Shown one piece after another: positions 27,970 to 28,772 of a stretch of 28,772 bases of DNA; position 1 is the stretch's first letter; each line of letters starts with the position of its first letter. The position numbers and the translations under genes were made by a program. The notes beneath the pieces were generated by a model. That model saw nothing but the letters and a program-made list of their open reading frames with translations. It ran no database searches and was not told the DNA's origin. Location: NCBI RefSeq assembly GCF_040222615.1, contig NZ_JAVKCQ010000093.1:1-28772 (forward strand). The letters are read 5' to 3'. Source of the DNA: Haliea sp040222615. GTDB lineage: Bacteria; Pseudomonadota; Gammaproteobacteria; Pseudomonadales; Halieaceae.

Positions 27970-28772
27970 CTAGCCCAGCCATGTTGCGAGCTGATGCGTA
28001 ATCCGCGAGTCGCGCAACATTTCCAGGTGGTCGAGATCGTACAGAATGCGCGTGTGGTCGCGGTTCAACCCGAGATCGTACCGCGGATCGGCATGCCTGC
28101 CGGTGGCGCTTGAAGGATGCACGAGGCCATCGCCGAGCATCCTGCCGAGCCGCTCCCCGGATTTTTTTGACAGGGTCGCGGCGATGGCGAAGTGCTCCAC
28201 GCCCGGGGGCAACGGCGTGGGGACGCGATAGTCGGCGTTGTCGCTGTGGGCGTCGTGGTGTTGCCAGTCCTCCTCGCGCAGGTTGCCGTGACGCAGGTCG
28301 GTAATGCCGTCGCTGCGAACCCTGCCCAGCATCGCGATGGGCGCAGTATAGGGACTGTAGGTCAGCAGTTTCTGCAGCCAGAAGCCGCCGCGCTCCATGA
28401 CCGCGCCGTGGTGCGGCGTGCCGATATACACGGCTTTATCCACCCGGCCTATCCAGTCCTGCTGTGCCTGTTGTGCACTGAGCATGGCGCTGCGGGCAAC
28501 CAACCCACCCATGCTGAAGCCAATCAGGGTGCTGGACTCCACCGGCACGGGCCAGTCGGCCACCAGTGCGTCGATCGCCGCGGACAGCTCCCGGCCATTG
28601 TCGGAGATGTGCTTCCCCGAGTTGTAGCAGACGTAGATTGGCGTGAACCCATGCTGGTTGGCCAGCGCCTCGATATGGTTGTGATTCTGCCAGGTCCATT
28701 CCCGATCATTCATGCTCAGGCCGTGGATGGCAATCAGCAGGCGGCCATTCTGGTCGCTGATGCTGTCGCTGA
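27970..28772 (-). CDS. Alpha/beta hydrolase, lipase/esterase-like (5' end outside window)
   Basis: The frame ends at the stop near 27970 and is still open at the right edge; ATG 28713 is internal because coding continues upstream with GRLLIAIHGLS, the strand-3 HGL oxyanion-hole motif. Downstream, ALVADWPVPVESSTLIGFSMGGLVAR contains the nucleophile elbow GFSMGG (GxSxG). YIGTPHHGAVMERGG follows, and a C-terminal His in DLDHLEML is the probable catalytic base. About 267 residues are visible. The GTPHHGA motif is typical of PGAP1-like and lipase-type hydrolases acting on lipid or ester substrates. Whether there is a signal peptide cannot be seen. Same strand as the VWA gene, 236 bp apart. Confidence 0.85.
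   Translation of the reverse strand, partial: SDSISDQNGRLLIAIHGLSMNDREWTWQNHNHIEALANQHGFTPIYVCYNSGKHISDNGRELSAAIDALVADWPVPVESSTLIGFSMGGLVARSAMLSAQQAQQDWIGRVDKAVYIGTPHHGAVMERGGFWLQKLLTYSPYTAPIAMLGRVRSDGITDLRHGNLREEDWQHHDAHSDNADYRVPTPLPPGVEHFAIAATLSKKSGERLGRMLGDGLVHPSSATGRHADPRYDLGLNRDHTRILYDLDHLEMLRDSRITHQLATWLG

Overview
The window looks like chromosomal DNA of a GC-rich, Gram-negative gammaproteobacterium. Envelope proteins have signal peptides, there is an outer-membrane barrel protein and a possible LpxR remnant, and the regulators are ToxR/CadC-, LysR-, MarR- and MalT/LAL-type. The mixture of P450, SnoaL-like, aldo/keto reductase and 2-oxoacid:ferredoxin oxidoreductase genes would fit a marine heterotroph such as a Halieaceae/Cellvibrionales member. 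That placement is an impression, not a measurement. No rRNA, tRNA, CRISPR array or intact insertion sequence was seen.

Region 1 (1-10191) is dominated by one giant secreted RHS/YD-repeat protein of about 2926 residues. It is transcribed divergently from a membrane-bound winged-helix regulator that runs off the left edge. The RHS protein carries an N-terminal cohesin-like module, a hydrophobic hairpin containing what looks like a second signal peptide, and a dockerin-like module. These are followed by Ig/cadherin-like domains, an FG-GAP beta-propeller nested inside one cadherin-like domain, PASTA and Ca-binding modules, a long YD shell, the RHS core and an unrecognised C-terminal tail. A strong hairpin ends the region.

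Region 2 (10192-18330) is an accessory/catabolic block. It holds an M24 metallopeptidase-like protein divergent from an aldo/keto reductase, then a decayed outer-membrane protein fragment. A minus-strand run follows in the order MBL-fold hydrolase, cytochrome P450, SnoaL-like protein, LysR regulator. A divergent, visibly AT-richer pair encodes a MarR regulator and a GFA/CENP-V-type zinc protein. Several operator-like inverted repeats sit at the promoters.

Region 3 (18330-19912) is a scar-like stretch with the C-terminal end of an AraC regulator and another gene fragment. It is followed by an intact 75-residue small protein and an outer-membrane beta-barrel protein.

Region 4 (19913-28772) holds a MalT/LAL-type LuxR regulator divergent from a tightly overlapping three-gene operon: a fused gamma-alpha 2-oxoacid oxidoreductase subunit, a beta subunit with all four expected cluster cysteines, and a ferritin/rubrerythrin-like protein. 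Convergent to it is a secreted VWA protein with four copies of an unfamiliar repeat. The window ends inside an alpha/beta hydrolase whose reading frame continues past the right edge.
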